From positions 1-50,105 of the forward strand of contig NZ_BAAAXG010000025.1 in NCBI RefSeq assembly GCF_039535475.1: DNA of 50,105 nt. The letters are read 5' to 3'. Under the pieces are notes generated by a model that saw only the letters and a list, made by a program, of their open reading frames with translations, had not been told where the DNA came from and did no database searches. The stretch's first letter is position 1; every line of letters starts with the position of its first letter. Both the position numbers and the translations under genes were made by a program. Shown here in pieces: positions 1 to 9,037 of the stretch. This DNA comes from Streptomyces showdoensis. Lineage in GTDB: Bacteria > Actinomycetota > Actinomycetes > Streptomycetales > Streptomycetaceae.

Positions 1-649
1 CCAGGCCTGTCTCGTAGGCGAGTATGACCAGTTGCGCGCGGTCACGGACGCCGAGCTTGGAGATCGCGCGGGTGACGTGGGTCTTGGCGGTGAACGGGCT
101 GATGAAGAGCTGTGCAGCGATCTGTTCGTTGGACAGGCCGGTCGCGATCAGGCGGGTCACTTCGCGTTCCCGCGGGGTGAGCACGGCGAGCTGTTCGCCG
201 GTGTCGGCCGGGGTTGCCGGGCGGTGCGCGAACTGCTCGATCACCCGTCGGGTCGCGCCCGGCGACAGCAGTGCGTCGCCCGCCGCGACCGCCCGGACGG
301 CCTGGCGCAGGTCGTCCGGTTCGGTCTCCTTGGTGAGGAAGCCGCTCGCGCCGGCGCGCAGTGCCGCGAAGACGTACTCGTCGGTCTCGAAGGTGGTGAG
401 GACGATGACGCGGCAATCCGCCAGTTCGGGGCTCTCGACGATCGTCCGGGTGGCGGTGAGGCCGTCCGTGCCGGGCATGCGGATGTCCATGAGGACGACG
501 TCGGGGCGGACGGCGCGGGCCGCACGGACCGCCTCGTCACCCGTGCCCGCCTCGCCGACGACCTGGATGTCCTCGGATCGGGCGAGCAGGCTGCTGAATC
601 CCGCTCGTACCAGGGCCTGGTCGTCGGCGAGGAGCACCTTGATCGTCAT
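1..649 (-). CDS. NarL/FixJ-family response regulator (3' end cut by window)
   Basis: DNA-binding response regulator of a two-component system; the kinase gene just upstream is its likely partner. The frame has no stop before the window edge, so the last residues are missing. The receiver domain has the acidic pair at residues 9-10, the phospho-acceptor Asp55 in LMDIRMPG, Thr85/86 and Lys107. A LuxR-type helix-turn-helix begins at LTPRERE (about residues 158-164). Its ATG overlaps the TGA of the kinase gene by 4 bases (ATGA), indicating translational coupling. The regulated genes cannot be told; the DUF998 gene in the same operon is a candidate. Confidence 0.93.
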   Translation of the reverse strand, partial: MTIKVLLADDQALVRAGFSSLLARSEDIQVVGEAGTGDEAVRAARAVRPDVVLMDIRMPGTDGLTATRTIVESPELADCRVIVLTTFETDEYVFAALRAGASGFLTKETEPDDLRQAVRAVAAGDALLSPGATRRVIEQFAHRPATPADTGEQLAVLTPREREVTRLIATGLSNEQIAAQLFISPFTAKTHVTRAISKLGVRDRAQLVILAYETGL

Positions 650-1848
650 GGGTGGAAGCCTGGCACAGGTATGGCGGCTCGCACGAGCCATCCCTCGCCC
701 TGTGCGTGCGGTCCGGCTCGGAGGCGTCCGCCGAGTGCCCGGACCCGTTCGTCCATCCCGCGTATCCCGTGCCCGGCTCTCCGGGGCGGCTGGGCCGTTG
801 TCCGGCCGTCGTCGGCGATGCTCACCTCCACCTGTCCATCGCCGCACCGGATACCGACTTCGGCCTGTGACGCCTGTGCGTGGCGGGCGGTATTGGTGAG
901 GGCTTCCTGGACGATCCGGTGGACGGCGAGGGAGACAGGCGCGGGGACTGCCGTGAGGTCACCCGCCGTCTCCAGCCGGATGTCCAGCTCCGGTGACCGC
1001 ATACGGTCGACGAGCGCCGCGATCTCGAAGACCCCGGCCGCGGGCGTCTGTGGGTCCTCTCCCGGCGCACGCAGCACGTGGACGAGCGCGTGGAGGTCGC
1101 GCAGGGCCTCTGCGCGGACCTGCTGCGCGGTGGCGAGGGCGCTGCGCGCCTCGTCCGGGGAGTCGTCCAGGGCCTCGGCGGCGACCCGGAGCTGGAGTCC
1201 TACCACGGTGAGAGTGTGCCCGACGACGTCGTGGAGTTCCCGGGCGATGTCCAGCCGGGCCTCCGCGATCCGCTGCCCGGCTTCCAGGTCTCGTTCCCGC
1301 GCGGCTTGCAGGAGGCGTTCGTCGAGTTCGGCGCGCCAGCGGAGCCGGTTGCGGTACGCGGTGGCGGCGGCGAGGAGCACCGCGAGCCACAGGGCCTCAG
1401 TACCCAGGGAGCCGAGGGCCTCGCGCGGGGTGGAGCCCCCGGCGCTCGTCTCCCAGGCTCCGGCGAAGGCCAGTTCGGCCAGGCCGATGCCGGCCGCCCA
1501 CGGCAGACCTGGGCGTCCGGGCCGGTCGTCCGCGGCAAGGGCGGCATACGCGGCGGAGACCGGCCACACCCAGCCCGCGTCGGTGAGTCCGGCGGTGCGG
1601 AACGCGACGACGGCCTGCACGCTGAGCAACAGCACGGCGAGCGGCCACCGGCGGCGCGTCAGCAGCAGCGCGCCGAGCCATAGGGCGAGCGGCAGGGTTC
1701 CCGCGGCGTCCAGGCGACCGCCGAGCCGTGCGGTGACGGCCAGGACGGCAAAGAAGGTGCCGGCCGCCAGGAGCCGGTCGACGAGCCGGACCGAGCCGGG
1801 GGCGGCGGGAGCACGAACGGCGGGTGGTTCCATGCACCGATCATCCAC
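646..1848 (-). CDS. sensor histidine kinase, HisKA_3 (NarL-type) family
   Basis: Membrane sensor kinase of about 400 residues. The N-terminal part has several hydrophobic segments between about residues 25 and 165. The dimerisation/phospho-acceptor motif is ARELHDVVGH with His206, typical of HisKA_3. A HATPase_c domain follows, with its N-box near residue 315 (VQEALTNTARHA) and a G-box (ADDGR). The GTG start at 1848 overlaps the end of the upstream DUF998 gene; an ATG at 1833 is an alternative. It forms a co-translated pair with the response regulator. The stimulus is unknown; no extracellular sensor domain is evident, so it may sense the membrane. Confidence 0.93.
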   Translation of the reverse strand: MDDRCMEPPAVRAPAAPGSVRLVDRLLAAGTFFAVLAVTARLGGRLDAAGTLPLALWLGALLLTRRRWPLAVLLLSVQAVVAFRTAGLTDAGWVWPVSAAYAALAADDRPGRPGLPWAAGIGLAELAFAGAWETSAGGSTPREALGSLGTEALWLAVLLAAATAYRNRLRWRAELDERLLQAARERDLEAGQRIAEARLDIARELHDVVGHTLTVVGLQLRVAAEALDDSPDEARSALATAQQVRAEALRDLHALVHVLRAPGEDPQTPAAGVFEIAALVDRMRSPELDIRLETAGDLTAVPAPVSLAVHRIVQEALTNTARHAQASQAEVGIRCGDGQVEVSIADDGRTTAQPPRRAGHGIRGMDERVRALGGRLRAGPHAQGEGWLVRAAIPVPGFHP

Positions 1849-2503
1849 GACGGTTCTGCTCCCGCTCCGAGGATGTGCCCACCACCGCCAGTGCGAGCGC
1901 GATCCACCCGAAGTCCACTGCGAGTACGAGGCGTTCGGCGAGGCCCACGAGAGTGGGGGCGCCGCCCAGCCTGAGTGACGGCCCGCCGCTCATCACGTCG
2001 GTCAGGAAGACCGCGAGCACGACCGTTGCCGTGGCCGTGGCCACGGTCGAAGTGTTCAGGGCCGTTCGCAGGCCTGGCCGCCTGGCCACGAGCGTCCCGC
2101 GGAGCAGCATGGCTGCGGTGGGCAGGGCGGCGAAGGCGAGGAAGGCGGCGTTGCCGTGGACGAGCTCGGACAGGGAGGGGTGGCTCCAGTTGCCGGGCGG
2201 GTCCGCCGGGAAGAATCCTGCGACCAGGATGCCCGCCGCCCACACCGCGAGCGCGGCCCGACCCGCCCGCCGTGTGCCGGCCCCCAGCCGTACCGCGAGG
2301 ATGGCGGAGGCGGTGCCGACGGCCAGCAGAGCCGCCGGGACCAGCCAGCCGGCCGTGCCGTGTACGTACCGGCTGAGGGTCTCGCTCACCAGCTCGTACC
2401 GCGGGTTGAGCGTCTCCACCGCGGCCATCGCCAGGGCCCCGATGCCGATCAGGGCGAGCGGAGTCCGTACCCCCGCGGCCCAAGCCGTGTTCGTCGCCGT
2501 CAT
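1841..2503 (-). CDS. DUF998-family integral membrane protein
   Basis: About 220 residues with six or so hydrophobic segments, resembling DUF998 proteins (family function unknown). It is first in a three-gene leftward operon and overlaps the start of the kinase gene by a few bases. That suggests it is co-expressed with the two-component system and could be its sensor accessory or target. The ATG at 2503 is preceded by a purine-rich GAGGAGG-like stretch. The family assignment rests on overall hydrophobicity and the NPRYELVSETLSRYVHG region near the N-terminus. No catalytic residues are recognised. Confidence 0.8.
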   Translation of the reverse strand: MTATNTAWAAGVRTPLALIGIGALAMAAVETLNPRYELVSETLSRYVHGTAGWLVPAALLAVGTASAILAVRLGAGTRRAGRAALAVWAAGILVAGFFPADPPGNWSHPSLSELVHGNAAFLAFAALPTAAMLLRGTLVARRPGLRTALNTSTVATATATVVLAVFLTDVMSGGPSLRLGGAPTLVGLAERLVLAVDFGWIALALAVVGTSSEREQNRRG

Positions 2504-2659
2504 GCCATCCTCCTCGCTGTCGTTCCGGTGATCCCGAACCTACGGAGGTGGCTTGGGCAGCCGCGTCGTCCCGATGCGGCACCGTGTCGTACACCGGTCG
2601 GTGTCGTCACTCCGCCCGGCTGCACCATTCGGTGTACGTGCCACGGCATACCCGCCCAC

Positions 2660-3058
2660 TTACCCGGCACCCCGACGCGCCCACCTCCCACCCCCGAGCG
2701 GGCCTGGGCGGTCCTCGGTGCGCATCTCCCGCTTCTCCCACGCCGCCACGCCCGCCGGGTGCGGCGCCTCCCGGGACGACGATCGCTTCGAGAGCGCTTC
2801 GACGTACTCGTCGAACGGGACGACCTTGCTCGCCGGCGGGACCTCGCCTGTGAGGTCGGCGCCGTAATCCCGGTACTCCTCGACGACGCGTGCATCGGGC
2901 CGCTTCCAGCGACGACGGCCGCCGCCGCTCGGGTGGGATCGCTGCTCCGGCGCGGTGACGGGCTGTGCGTGTCGGGCGTGTCGGGGGGACCGGGCGGCCT
3001 CCGTCCATTTCGCTGTGACGGCCGCAGCGTCGGCCCTGGACCGAGCCACGACCGCCAC
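2660..3058 (-). CDS. hypothetical protein, uncertain
   Basis: A leftward frame of about 132 codons whose C-terminal two thirds has strongly GC-rich third positions and protein-like composition (VEEYRDYGADLTGEV, then PFDEYVEALSK). I do not recognise the family. The first 18 or so codons lie inside the inverted repeat at 3003-3070, so the true start is unclear; this could be a shorter gene or a remnant. It is the only plausible content of the otherwise gene-free 2504-3075 stretch. Confidence 0.35.
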   Translation of the reverse strand: MAVVARSRADAAAVTAKWTEAARSPRHARHAQPVTAPEQRSHPSGGGRRRWKRPDARVVEEYRDYGADLTGEVPPASKVVPFDEYVEALSKRSSSREAPHPAGVAAWEKREMRTEDRPGPLGGGRWARRGAG

Positions 3059-3070
3059 AGCGAAATGGAC
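3003..3070. promoter_or_regulatory. perfect 15-bp inverted repeat upstream of the amidase gene
   Basis: GTCCATTTCGCTGTG at 3003-3017 is the exact reverse complement of the bases at 3056-3070, with a 38-base loop. The right arm ends 5 bases before the GTG start of the amidase gene, where the ribosome site and perhaps the promoter lie. It could be an operator or an RNA hairpin that masks translation initiation. The symmetry is plain; the role is inferred. Confidence 0.6.
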
Positions 3071-3075
3071 ATGGT

Positions 3076-4974
3076 GTGACCAGAAGACACGGGCGCCACG
3101 GCCGCCGGACGTACGGCGCCGTGGGAGCGACGGTGGCCCTCATCTGGGGCTGTGCCACCGCTGGGTACGCCCAGCCCTCCGATGCCGCACCCGGCGGCTT
3201 CGAGCGGGCGGCCGAGCAGGCGGCGGCGGAGTTCGGCGTACCGAAGGAAGTGCTCCTCGGCGTCAGCTACGAGTCCTCGTGGTGGGAGGCCAATGACGGC
3301 CGCCCCAGCACCAAGGGCGGCTACGGACCCATGCACCTGACGGACACGACGTCCGGGGGGACGTACGCCCATCGTCCGGGCGAGGGGCCCGTGGACGCCA
3401 CGGGCACCGACGACCCGTCCGAGCACACGTTGCAGACTGCCGCCGCGATGATCGGCGTCCCGTCCTCGACTCTCCAGCGGGACGAGCTGCAGAACCTTCG
3501 AGGCGGCGCCGCACTCCTCGCCTCGTACCAACGCCGGGTCACCCGTGAGATGCCGACCGACCCGGGCAGCTGGTACGGGGCCGTGGCGCGCTACAGCCAG
3601 GCCGGCGACACCGCCGCGGCGGAACGGTTCGCCGATGGCGTGTTCGCGGTGATCCGCTCCGGCAGGCAGAAGGTGCGCAAGGACGGCCAGAGGGTTTCCC
3701 TGACGAAGGCGCCGTCCACCCGTCCGGCGAGGGCGCAGCTCGCGACCCTGGGACTGCGGGCATCGGCCGCGGCAGCGGTACCGGAGTGCCCCGCCGAGCT
3801 GAAGTGCCGGTTCGCGCCCGCCGCCGCCTCGAACTACCAGGTGTCCACGCGGGACTCGAACGGCATGGACGTCGACTTCATCGTCATCCATGACCTCGAA
3901 GGGTCCTACGACGGGGGGATCAGCTGGTTCCAGGACCCCGTCAGCGGGGTTTCCGCGCACTACGTGATGAAGGCCGACGGCAGCGCGGCGACGCAGATGG
4001 TCGCCACCAAGGACATCGCCTTCCACGCCGGGAACTACTGGATGAACCTGCACGGCATCGGCATCGAGATGGAGGGGTACGCCGCCCAGGGGCCCACCTG
4101 GTTCACTCCGGCCCAGTACAAGGCGACCGCCACCCTGGTGGCGTACCTGGCACGACGCTTCCACGTGCCGCTGGACCGCCGGCACATCATCGGCCACGAC
4201 AACGTCCTTCCGCCCAGGCCGGCCCGAGCGCCGGACGCCCACTGGGACCCCGGCCCGTACTGGGACTGGGAGAGGTTCATGGCTCTCCTCGACGCCGATC
4301 AGCGCCGGGAGCGCGGGGCCGGGGGAGGCGAGACGGGCGGGAACGCCGGCGTCGGACAGGCGGTCATGATCGCCCCGACGTTCGCCGAGAACGCCCAGAC
4401 GGTGACGGTGTGTTCCCCGACGTGCCGGTCCCGTACGCAGCCTTCGAACCTCCTCTACGTCCACACGGAGCCCCGCGCCGACGCTCCGCTCGTCCCCGAC
4501 CTCGCCCTCCGCCCGGACGGCTCGGCGGGAAGCGATCGCATCGAGGACTGGGGGGCCTCGGTGGTGTGGGGACAGGAGTTCGTGGTCGCCGACGTGCGCG
4601 GGGACTGGACGGCCATCTGGTTCGGCGGGCGGAAGGGATGGATCCACAACCCGGCGGGGAGGAACACCCGCCCCGTCCCGAACGCGCGGATCGTCCGTCC
4701 CGCGAGCGGGGCCAAGGTCTCGGTGTACACGACGGCCTACCCCCGAACGGGCGAGTACCCCCAGGGACTGCCGGCGTCGGCACAGACGCGGTTCGACATG
4801 TACGGGTTCCCTCAGGGGCAGGCGTACGTGGCTGCTCGTACTCCGGTAGGCGCCGACGACTTCTTCCCCGCCACTCCCACGCGCCCGGAGGCCGTGGTCA
4901 CCGGCGACCAGAGGTACGACGTGATCCAATACAACCGGCGCCTGGCCACGGTGAACACGGCGGAGACGGGCTGA
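3076..4974 (+). CDS. secreted N-acetylmuramoyl-L-alanine amidase with N-terminal lysozyme-like domain
   Basis: About 632 residues. A basic N-terminus followed by a short hydrophobic core and an A-Y-A/Q site indicates Sec secretion. Residues about 38-190 resemble a lysozyme-like/transglycosylase domain (EVLLGVSYESSWW with a candidate catalytic Glu). Residues about 265-400 are an Amidase_2/PGRP-type domain with the zinc-site pattern: VIHDLEGS, AFHAGNYW and IIGHDNV. The C-terminal part, after a Gly-rich linker, looks SH3-like, with WFGGRKGWIHNP. It probably cleaves the muramyl-peptide amide bond in the host's own or another organism's wall. The GTG start is used; the inverted repeat lies directly upstream. 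Confidence 0.88.
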   Translation: MTRRHGRHGRRTYGAVGATVALIWGCATAGYAQPSDAAPGGFERAAEQAAAEFGVPKEVLLGVSYESSWWEANDGRPSTKGGYGPMHLTDTTSGGTYAHRPGEGPVDATGTDDPSEHTLQTAAAMIGVPSSTLQRDELQNLRGGAALLASYQRRVTREMPTDPGSWYGAVARYSQAGDTAAAERFADGVFAVIRSGRQKVRKDGQRVSLTKAPSTRPARAQLATLGLRASAAAAVPECPAELKCRFAPAAASNYQVSTRDSNGMDVDFIVIHDLEGSYDGGISWFQDPVSGVSAHYVMKADGSAATQMVATKDIAFHAGNYWMNLHGIGIEMEGYAAQGPTWFTPAQYKATATLVAYLARRFHVPLDRRHIIGHDNVLPPRPARAPDAHWDPGPYWDWERFMALLDADQRRERGAGGGETGGNAGVGQAVMIAPTFAENAQTVTVCSPTCRSRTQPSNLLYVHTEPRADAPLVPDLALRPDGSAGSDRIEDWGASVVWGQEFVVADVRGDWTAIWFGGRKGWIHNPAGRNTRPVPNARIVRPASGAKVSVYTTAYPRTGEYPQGLPASAQTRFDMYGFPQGQAYVAARTPVGADDFFPATPTRPEAVVTGDQRYDVIQYNRRLATVNTAETG

Positions 4975-5325
4975 TGGAAGGCGGAGCACGGGGCGCCCTC
5001 GGCGCCTGAGGACGAGGAGGCGCCGGCGGGGTCGGCTGCGCCCGTGGTGGACCTGAGCGGCTTCGCTGGAGGATCTGTCGCCGGCGCCGCGGGAGTGCTG
5101 CGGTGGGGCCGGCGGGCCGGCCACGGTGCATGAGATGTCGGCCCCGAAGAAGGCCGCGGCCACGTTGACCCCCGCGAAGAAGACGGCCTGGCGCGGCGGG
5201 GATTCGAGTCCGGACAGTCCGTCGGCTGCCGGCCCGAAGACGATTCCAGCTGCGCACCGTCCCCACGCCCGACACCCGCGGCACGGCGAACGGGCTCCCG
5301 ACGCGCCGACGCCCACCCGCCTGGA

Positions 5326-5344
5326 GCATCGATTGCTTCGATGC
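5326..5344. repeat. 7-bp inverted repeat, 5-base loop
   Basis: GCATCGA at 5326-5332 and TCGATGC at 5338-5344 flank TTGCT. It lies about 110 bases upstream of the DUF4394 start. It may be a regulatory site; significance is low in GC-rich DNA. Confidence 0.35.
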
Positions 5345-5414
5345 TTGAGCCGCGTGGGTGGCTTTCCCGCCGGAGCCCCGTCCACCGCGGTGGCGGTGGC
5401 GAATCCCCCGCAAG

Positions 5415-5435
5415 CCTCGGTCACCCTGACCGAGG
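5415..5435. promoter_or_regulatory. perfect 9-bp inverted repeat (operator-like) upstream of DUF4394 gene
   Basis: CCTCGGTCA, a 3-base CCC spacer, then TGACCGAGG. It ends 21 bases before the ATG at 5457, close to the ribosome site. The compact dyad with a short spacer suits a dimeric regulator; a small RNA hairpin is also possible. Confidence 0.55.
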
Positions 5436-5456
5436 CATCGAGTGTCGGGAGAGAAC

Positions 5457-6332
5457 ATGCGCAACCGAACCGTGACCGCAGCATCCGCCGTCGTGCTCGC
5501 CGCCCTGTGCGCGGCACCCGCCCTGGCGGCGTCCGGCAGCCCGTCGCAGACCCTGCCCGCCCACGCCCACGCCCACAAGAGCCTGCACGCGATCGGACTC
5601 ACCGGCGACCAGCGCCTGGTCGAGTTCGACGTCGACAAGCCGTCCAAGACCTGGTCGCTGGGCAAGGTCTCGGGCCTGTCCGGCGACACCAAGCTCGTCG
5701 GCATCGACTTCCGCGTCCAGAACGAGGCGCTCTACGGTGTCGGCGACAAGGGCGGCATCTACACCCTGAACACCTCCAGCGCCAAGGCGATGAAGGTCTC
5801 CCAGCTGACCGTCGCGCTGGCAGGTACCGCGTTCGGCGTGGACTTCAACCCCGTCGCCAACCGGCTGCGGATCATCTCCGACACCGGCCAGAACCTGCGC
5901 CACAACATCGACGACGCGGCCGCCCCGCTGACCACCACCGTCGACGGCACCCTCACCAACCCCACCATGCCGCCGTCGACCGCCATGGGCGTCACCGGCG
6001 CCGCCTACACCAACAACGACCTCGACGCCGCGACCGCGACGACCCTGTTCGACCTCGACACGATGGCCGACCGGATCTCCCTGCAGTCCCCGGCCAACGT
6101 CGGCACCCTCGCCCCCACCGGCAGCCTGGGAGTGAACGCCGACCTCGACGCCGGCTTCGACATCTCCTACGACCCGACGGCCGGCACGAACCACGGCTTC
6201 GCCGCCATCGGCACCGCCGGCGCGTACCGCCTGTACGCGGTCGACGTACTGACCGGCAAGGCCACCTGCAAGGGCGACTTCCCGACCAAGTACCAGGTCA
6301 CGGACCTGGCCCTGCCCATCAACCAGAAGTAG
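5457..6332 (+). CDS. secreted DUF4394 (beta-propeller-like) protein
   Basis: About 291 residues. The ATG at 5457 is chosen over a GTG at 5442 because GGGAGAG sits just upstream. A cleavable signal peptide ends near APALAASG. The body matches DUF4394, with ALYGVGDKGGIYTL, FGVDFNPVANRLRI and YDPTAGTNHGFAAI-type strands typical of repeated beta-blades. The family's biochemical role is unknown; such proteins are exported and sometimes sit beside fasciclin or SigK-type genes. Here it converges on the fasciclin lipoprotein gene across a strong shared terminator. Confidence 0.9.
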   Translation: MRNRTVTAASAVVLAALCAAPALAASGSPSQTLPAHAHAHKSLHAIGLTGDQRLVEFDVDKPSKTWSLGKVSGLSGDTKLVGIDFRVQNEALYGVGDKGGIYTLNTSSAKAMKVSQLTVALAGTAFGVDFNPVANRLRIISDTGQNLRHNIDDAAAPLTTTVDGTLTNPTMPPSTAMGVTGAAYTNNDLDAATATTLFDLDTMADRISLQSPANVGTLAPTGSLGVNADLDAGFDISYDPTAGTNHGFAAIGTAGAYRLYAVDVLTGKATCKGDFPTKYQVTDLALPINQK

Positions 6333-6445
6333 CCGCGCCCCGCCCCCGGGCGCCCGGCCCTGGCACGGGGTCCCGAGGGGGGACCAGCGCGCCGGGCCGG
6401 GCAGGCGGGCAGGCCGGCCGATCTTCGCACCGGAGCCGGTCAGAG

Positions 6446-6486
6446 CGGTGGCCCTGCGTCCTTCCCCGAAGGACGCAGGGCCACCG
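6446..6486. terminator. bidirectional hairpin terminator, 19-bp perfect stem
   Basis: Bases 6446-6464 pair perfectly with 6468-6486 around a CCC loop. It lies between the convergent DUF4394 gene and fasciclin gene, so it can terminate both. Confidence 0.85.
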
Positions 6487-6516
6487 GCCGTCGGCGGAAA
6501 CGCCCCGCCGTACGGG

Positions 6517-7167
6517 CTACTTGGGCATCAGGACGGTGTCGACGATGTAGACGTTGGCGTTGGCGGTCTTGACGTTGCCGCACACCACGTTGGACGTGTC
6601 GTTGACCTGGTAGGACTCGCCGGAGCCCTTCGTGGTGACCGTGCCCTTCTCCAGGGTTTCGAAGCTGCCGTTCTCCAGCTGCTGCGGGGTGAGCTTCTGG
6701 CCCACGACGTGGTAGGTCAGGATCTGGGTGAGGGTGGCCTTGTCGGCGAGGACCTTGTCGAGGTCGGCCTTCGGGATCTTCGCGAAGGCGTCGTTGGTCG
6801 GGGCGAAGACGGTGATGTCCTTCGCGTTGTTGAGCGTGTCGACCAGCCCGGCCTGCTTGACGGCGGCGACCAGGGTCGACAGGGCCGGGTTGTTCGAGGC
6901 GGCCGTGGCGACCGGGTCCTTGGCCATGCCGTCGAAGGAACCGGCGCCGTCCTTGGGCACGCCCGCGCAGGCCGGGCCGAAGGGCTGGTCGCCGGTCGTC
7001 GAATCGCCCGCGGGGGTGCTCTCGCTCGTCTTGGCCGCGTCGTCCGCAGTGGCGGTGGGGGCCGCCTTGGTGTCGCTGCCGGAGTCGGAGCAGGCGGCGA
7101 GGGAGAAGGGCAGCAGGGCGGCCGCGGCGACGGCGATCGTGGTGCGGCGGATCTTCATGCTGTTCAT
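6517..7167 (-). CDS. fasciclin (FAS1)-domain lipoprotein, MPB70/MPB83-like
   Basis: 216 residues. The signal sequence ends in a lipobox (LAAC, Cys26), so it is likely a lipoprotein anchored on the outer face of the membrane. A Ser/Thr/Asp-rich linker precedes one FAS1 domain (about residues 85-215) with its conserved cores TVFAPTNDAF and ILTYHVV and the terminal VYIVDTVLMP. The first ATG is preferred because GAGGAG lies 8-9 bases upstream. In mycobacteria, fasciclin proteins MPB70/MPB83 belong to the SigK regulon; a SigK/RskA pair lies 4 kb away here. It is about 90 bases downstream of the molybdopterin oxidoreductase gene and probably in its operon. Confidence 0.92.
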   Translation of the reverse strand: MNSMKIRRTTIAVAAAALLPFSLAACSDSGSDTKAAPTATADDAAKTSESTPAGDSTTGDQPFGPACAGVPKDGAGSFDGMAKDPVATAASNNPALSTLVAAVKQAGLVDTLNNAKDITVFAPTNDAFAKIPKADLDKVLADKATLTQILTYHVVGQKLTPQQLENGSFETLEKGTVTTKGSGESYQVNDTSNVVCGNVKTANANVYIVDTVLMPK

Positions 7168-7257
7168 GGTCGATTGCTCCTCGGGGGCTTTTCTCTGGGT
7201 GATTCCGGGAAGTCGGCTGTGCTGCCCGGTGCGGGCCGTGGGGCCCGTACGGGTGGT

Positions 7258-8850
7258 CTAGGGGACGGTGACGAAGACGCTGTGCCAGCCGCTCGCTCCG
7301 TCGGGGATGGTCCGCGTGCGCTGTTCGGTCTGCACGGCTCCGGTGCCGTCGGTGGCGCGGACGGTGATGGTGTGGCCCCCGGACGTGGCTTTCCAGGGGT
7401 AGGACCACTGGCGCCAGGTGTCGATGCCGGCCTGCGGGGCGAGGTCGGCGTCCTGCCAGGGGCCGTCGTCGACGCGGATCTCGACGCGGGTGATGCCGCG
7501 GTGCTGGGCCCAGGCGACGCCGGCGATGGTGACGGGGCCGGCGGCGGGGCGTGCGAAGGGTTTCGGGGTGTCGATGCGGGCCTGGGTCTTGATCGGCGCT
7601 TTGCGGGCCCACTTCCGCTTGACCCAGTACGGGTCGTACCTGTCGAAGGTGGTCAGCTCGATGTCGGTGATCCACTTGCAGGCCGATACGTACCCGTACA
7701 GGCCGGGGACGAGCATGCGGACGGGGAAGCCGTGGTCGAAGGGGAGGGGTTCGCCGTTCATGCCCACGGCGAGGATCGCGTCGCGGCCGTCCATCACGTC
7801 CTCGACCGGGGAACCCAGGGTCATCCCGTCCACCGAGCGGGCCACCAGCTGGTCCGCCTTCCCGCCCTGGGACGGTGGCCGGACTCCCGCCTCCCGAAGG
7901 AGGTCTGCGAGCCGGACACCGAGCCAGCGGGCGGTGCCGATGTAGGGGCCGCCGACCTCGTTGGAGACGCAGGTCAGGGTGATGTCGCGTTCGACGAGGG
8001 GCCGGGCCAAGAGCTGGGCGAGGGTGTAGGTCCGGGGCCGGGTGACGCCTGTGCCGTGGATCCGCAGCCGCCAGGTGGCCGCGTCGACCTTGGGAACGCT
8101 CAGGGCGGTGTCGACGCGGTAGAAGTCGGCGTTGGGCGTGGTGAAGGGGCTGATGTCCGCGACCTTGAGCTGGACACCCGCCGGAAGCGCGGGTGCCGGG
8201 GACGAAGGCGCCGGCAGCACGAGGCTGCTGCGGGAGGCGACGGCGCCCTGGCCCTGGCGGCCGGCGAAGTACCGGCCCAGGGCCCCGGCCGAGGCCGCCG
8301 TCACAGCGGTCACGCCGGCCGCGGCGAGGAAACCGCGCCTGTTCCACCCTTCGGCACCCGCCTGGCCGTCCCCGTCCCCGTCAACGGAGGTGGCGGTGGC
8401 CTTCGACGCGAGGACGTACAGGGCCAGTGCCCCGGCGAGGGCTCCGGCGATCGAGGGCAGTGCATCGCCCATGCCGGTGGAGTCCGGGCGGCCGAGGGCC
8501 GCGGCGGAGCCGACGATCCCGAAGAGCAGCACGCCCGCGGCGCCGACCCGCCGACGAGACAGGGCGAGGATGCCCAGGCCGAGGGCGATGAGGGTGAGGA
8601 GGGCGAGGATCCCGAGCTGCAGAACGGTCTTGTCGTCCTCACCGAAGGTGCGGATCGCGAAGTCCTTGACCGCCGGGGGCGTCCGGTCGATCACGGCGCC
8701 CCCGACGACCGTCACGGGTCCGGCCGCCGGACGCACCAGTCCGGCGACCAGCTCGGCCACGGACAGTGCCGTGAACGCGGCCAGGACTCCGGCCAGTGCG
8801 CCGCGGGCTGCGCGGGAGAAGGTGCTGCGGAAGCTGCTCACACCCGTCAT
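7258..8850 (-). CDS. membrane-anchored molybdopterin-dependent oxidoreductase (sulfite oxidase family)
   Basis: 530 residues from the ATG at 8850, chosen because GGAGG lies 7 bases upstream; the frame stays open for 78 more codons but these look non-coding. Four hydrophobic segments in the first 180 residues are followed by a Tat-like NRRGFLAAAG segment (about residue 190). An oxidoreductase molybdopterin-binding domain follows, with the Mo-ligand Cys near residue 290 (LTCVSNEVGG) and PVRMLVPGLYGYVSACKW. The C-terminus is a Mo-co dimerisation domain (ITRVEIRVDDGPWQ). It likely oxidises or reduces a small extracytoplasmic substrate, possibly repairing oxidised protein residues; the true substrate is unknown. 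Confidence 0.92.
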   Translation of the reverse strand: MTGVSSFRSTFSRAARGALAGVLAAFTALSVAELVAGLVRPAAGPVTVVGGAVIDRTPPAVKDFAIRTFGEDDKTVLQLGILALLTLIALGLGILALSRRRVGAAGVLLFGIVGSAAALGRPDSTGMGDALPSIAGALAGALALYVLASKATATSVDGDGDGQAGAEGWNRRGFLAAAGVTAVTAASAGALGRYFAGRQGQGAVASRSSLVLPAPSSPAPALPAGVQLKVADISPFTTPNADFYRVDTALSVPKVDAATWRLRIHGTGVTRPRTYTLAQLLARPLVERDITLTCVSNEVGGPYIGTARWLGVRLADLLREAGVRPPSQGGKADQLVARSVDGMTLGSPVEDVMDGRDAILAVGMNGEPLPFDHGFPVRMLVPGLYGYVSACKWITDIELTTFDRYDPYWVKRKWARKAPIKTQARIDTPKPFARPAAGPVTIAGVAWAQHRGITRVEIRVDDGPWQDADLAPQAGIDTWRQWSYPWKATSGGHTITVRATDGTGAVQTEQRTRTIPDGASGWHSVFVTVP

Positions 8851-9010
8851 TCGGCAGCCTCCATCCGGCGGATTGGCGCGACCTCCGAAAGAGTGAACTC
8901 CTCGCGGGTGTTGCCTTGCGGAACGGGCGCCCCCTCCGCCGGCCGCCGGGGTACCCCGTGCGCGGAGACATGGCGAAAACAGGCGATTCTCTCTATTTGG
9001 GCACCAATCG

Positions 9011-9037
9011 CAATCCTTGTGCCGGTGCGTACCGAAT
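9011..9037 (+). promoter_or_regulatory. candidate SigK-type promoter
   Basis: CAATCC, a 15-base spacer, then CCGAAT. This is close to the mycobacterial SigK consensus as I recall it (CCATCC and CCGAAT about 15-17 bases apart). It points toward the Trp/His-rich protein gene whose ATG is 78 bases downstream. A similar element with the same spacing lies upstream of sigK. Confidence 0.45.

Larger units (their letters stand above)
4975..5456. other. intergenic stretch with two inverted repeats
   Basis: No convincing gene. The leftward strand keeps a GC3-rich open frame with a hydrophobic segment (AVFFAGVNVAAAFFGADI), which could be a gene remnant but has no clear start. Two short symmetric elements lie near the right end and are listed separately. 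Confidence 0.4.

Noticed and set aside
2500..5517. A 1005-codon leftward open frame opposite the amidase gene.
   Set aside because: It is antisense to a well-supported amidase; its product is Arg/Gly/Val-rich without domains, as expected from GC-rich shadow frames.
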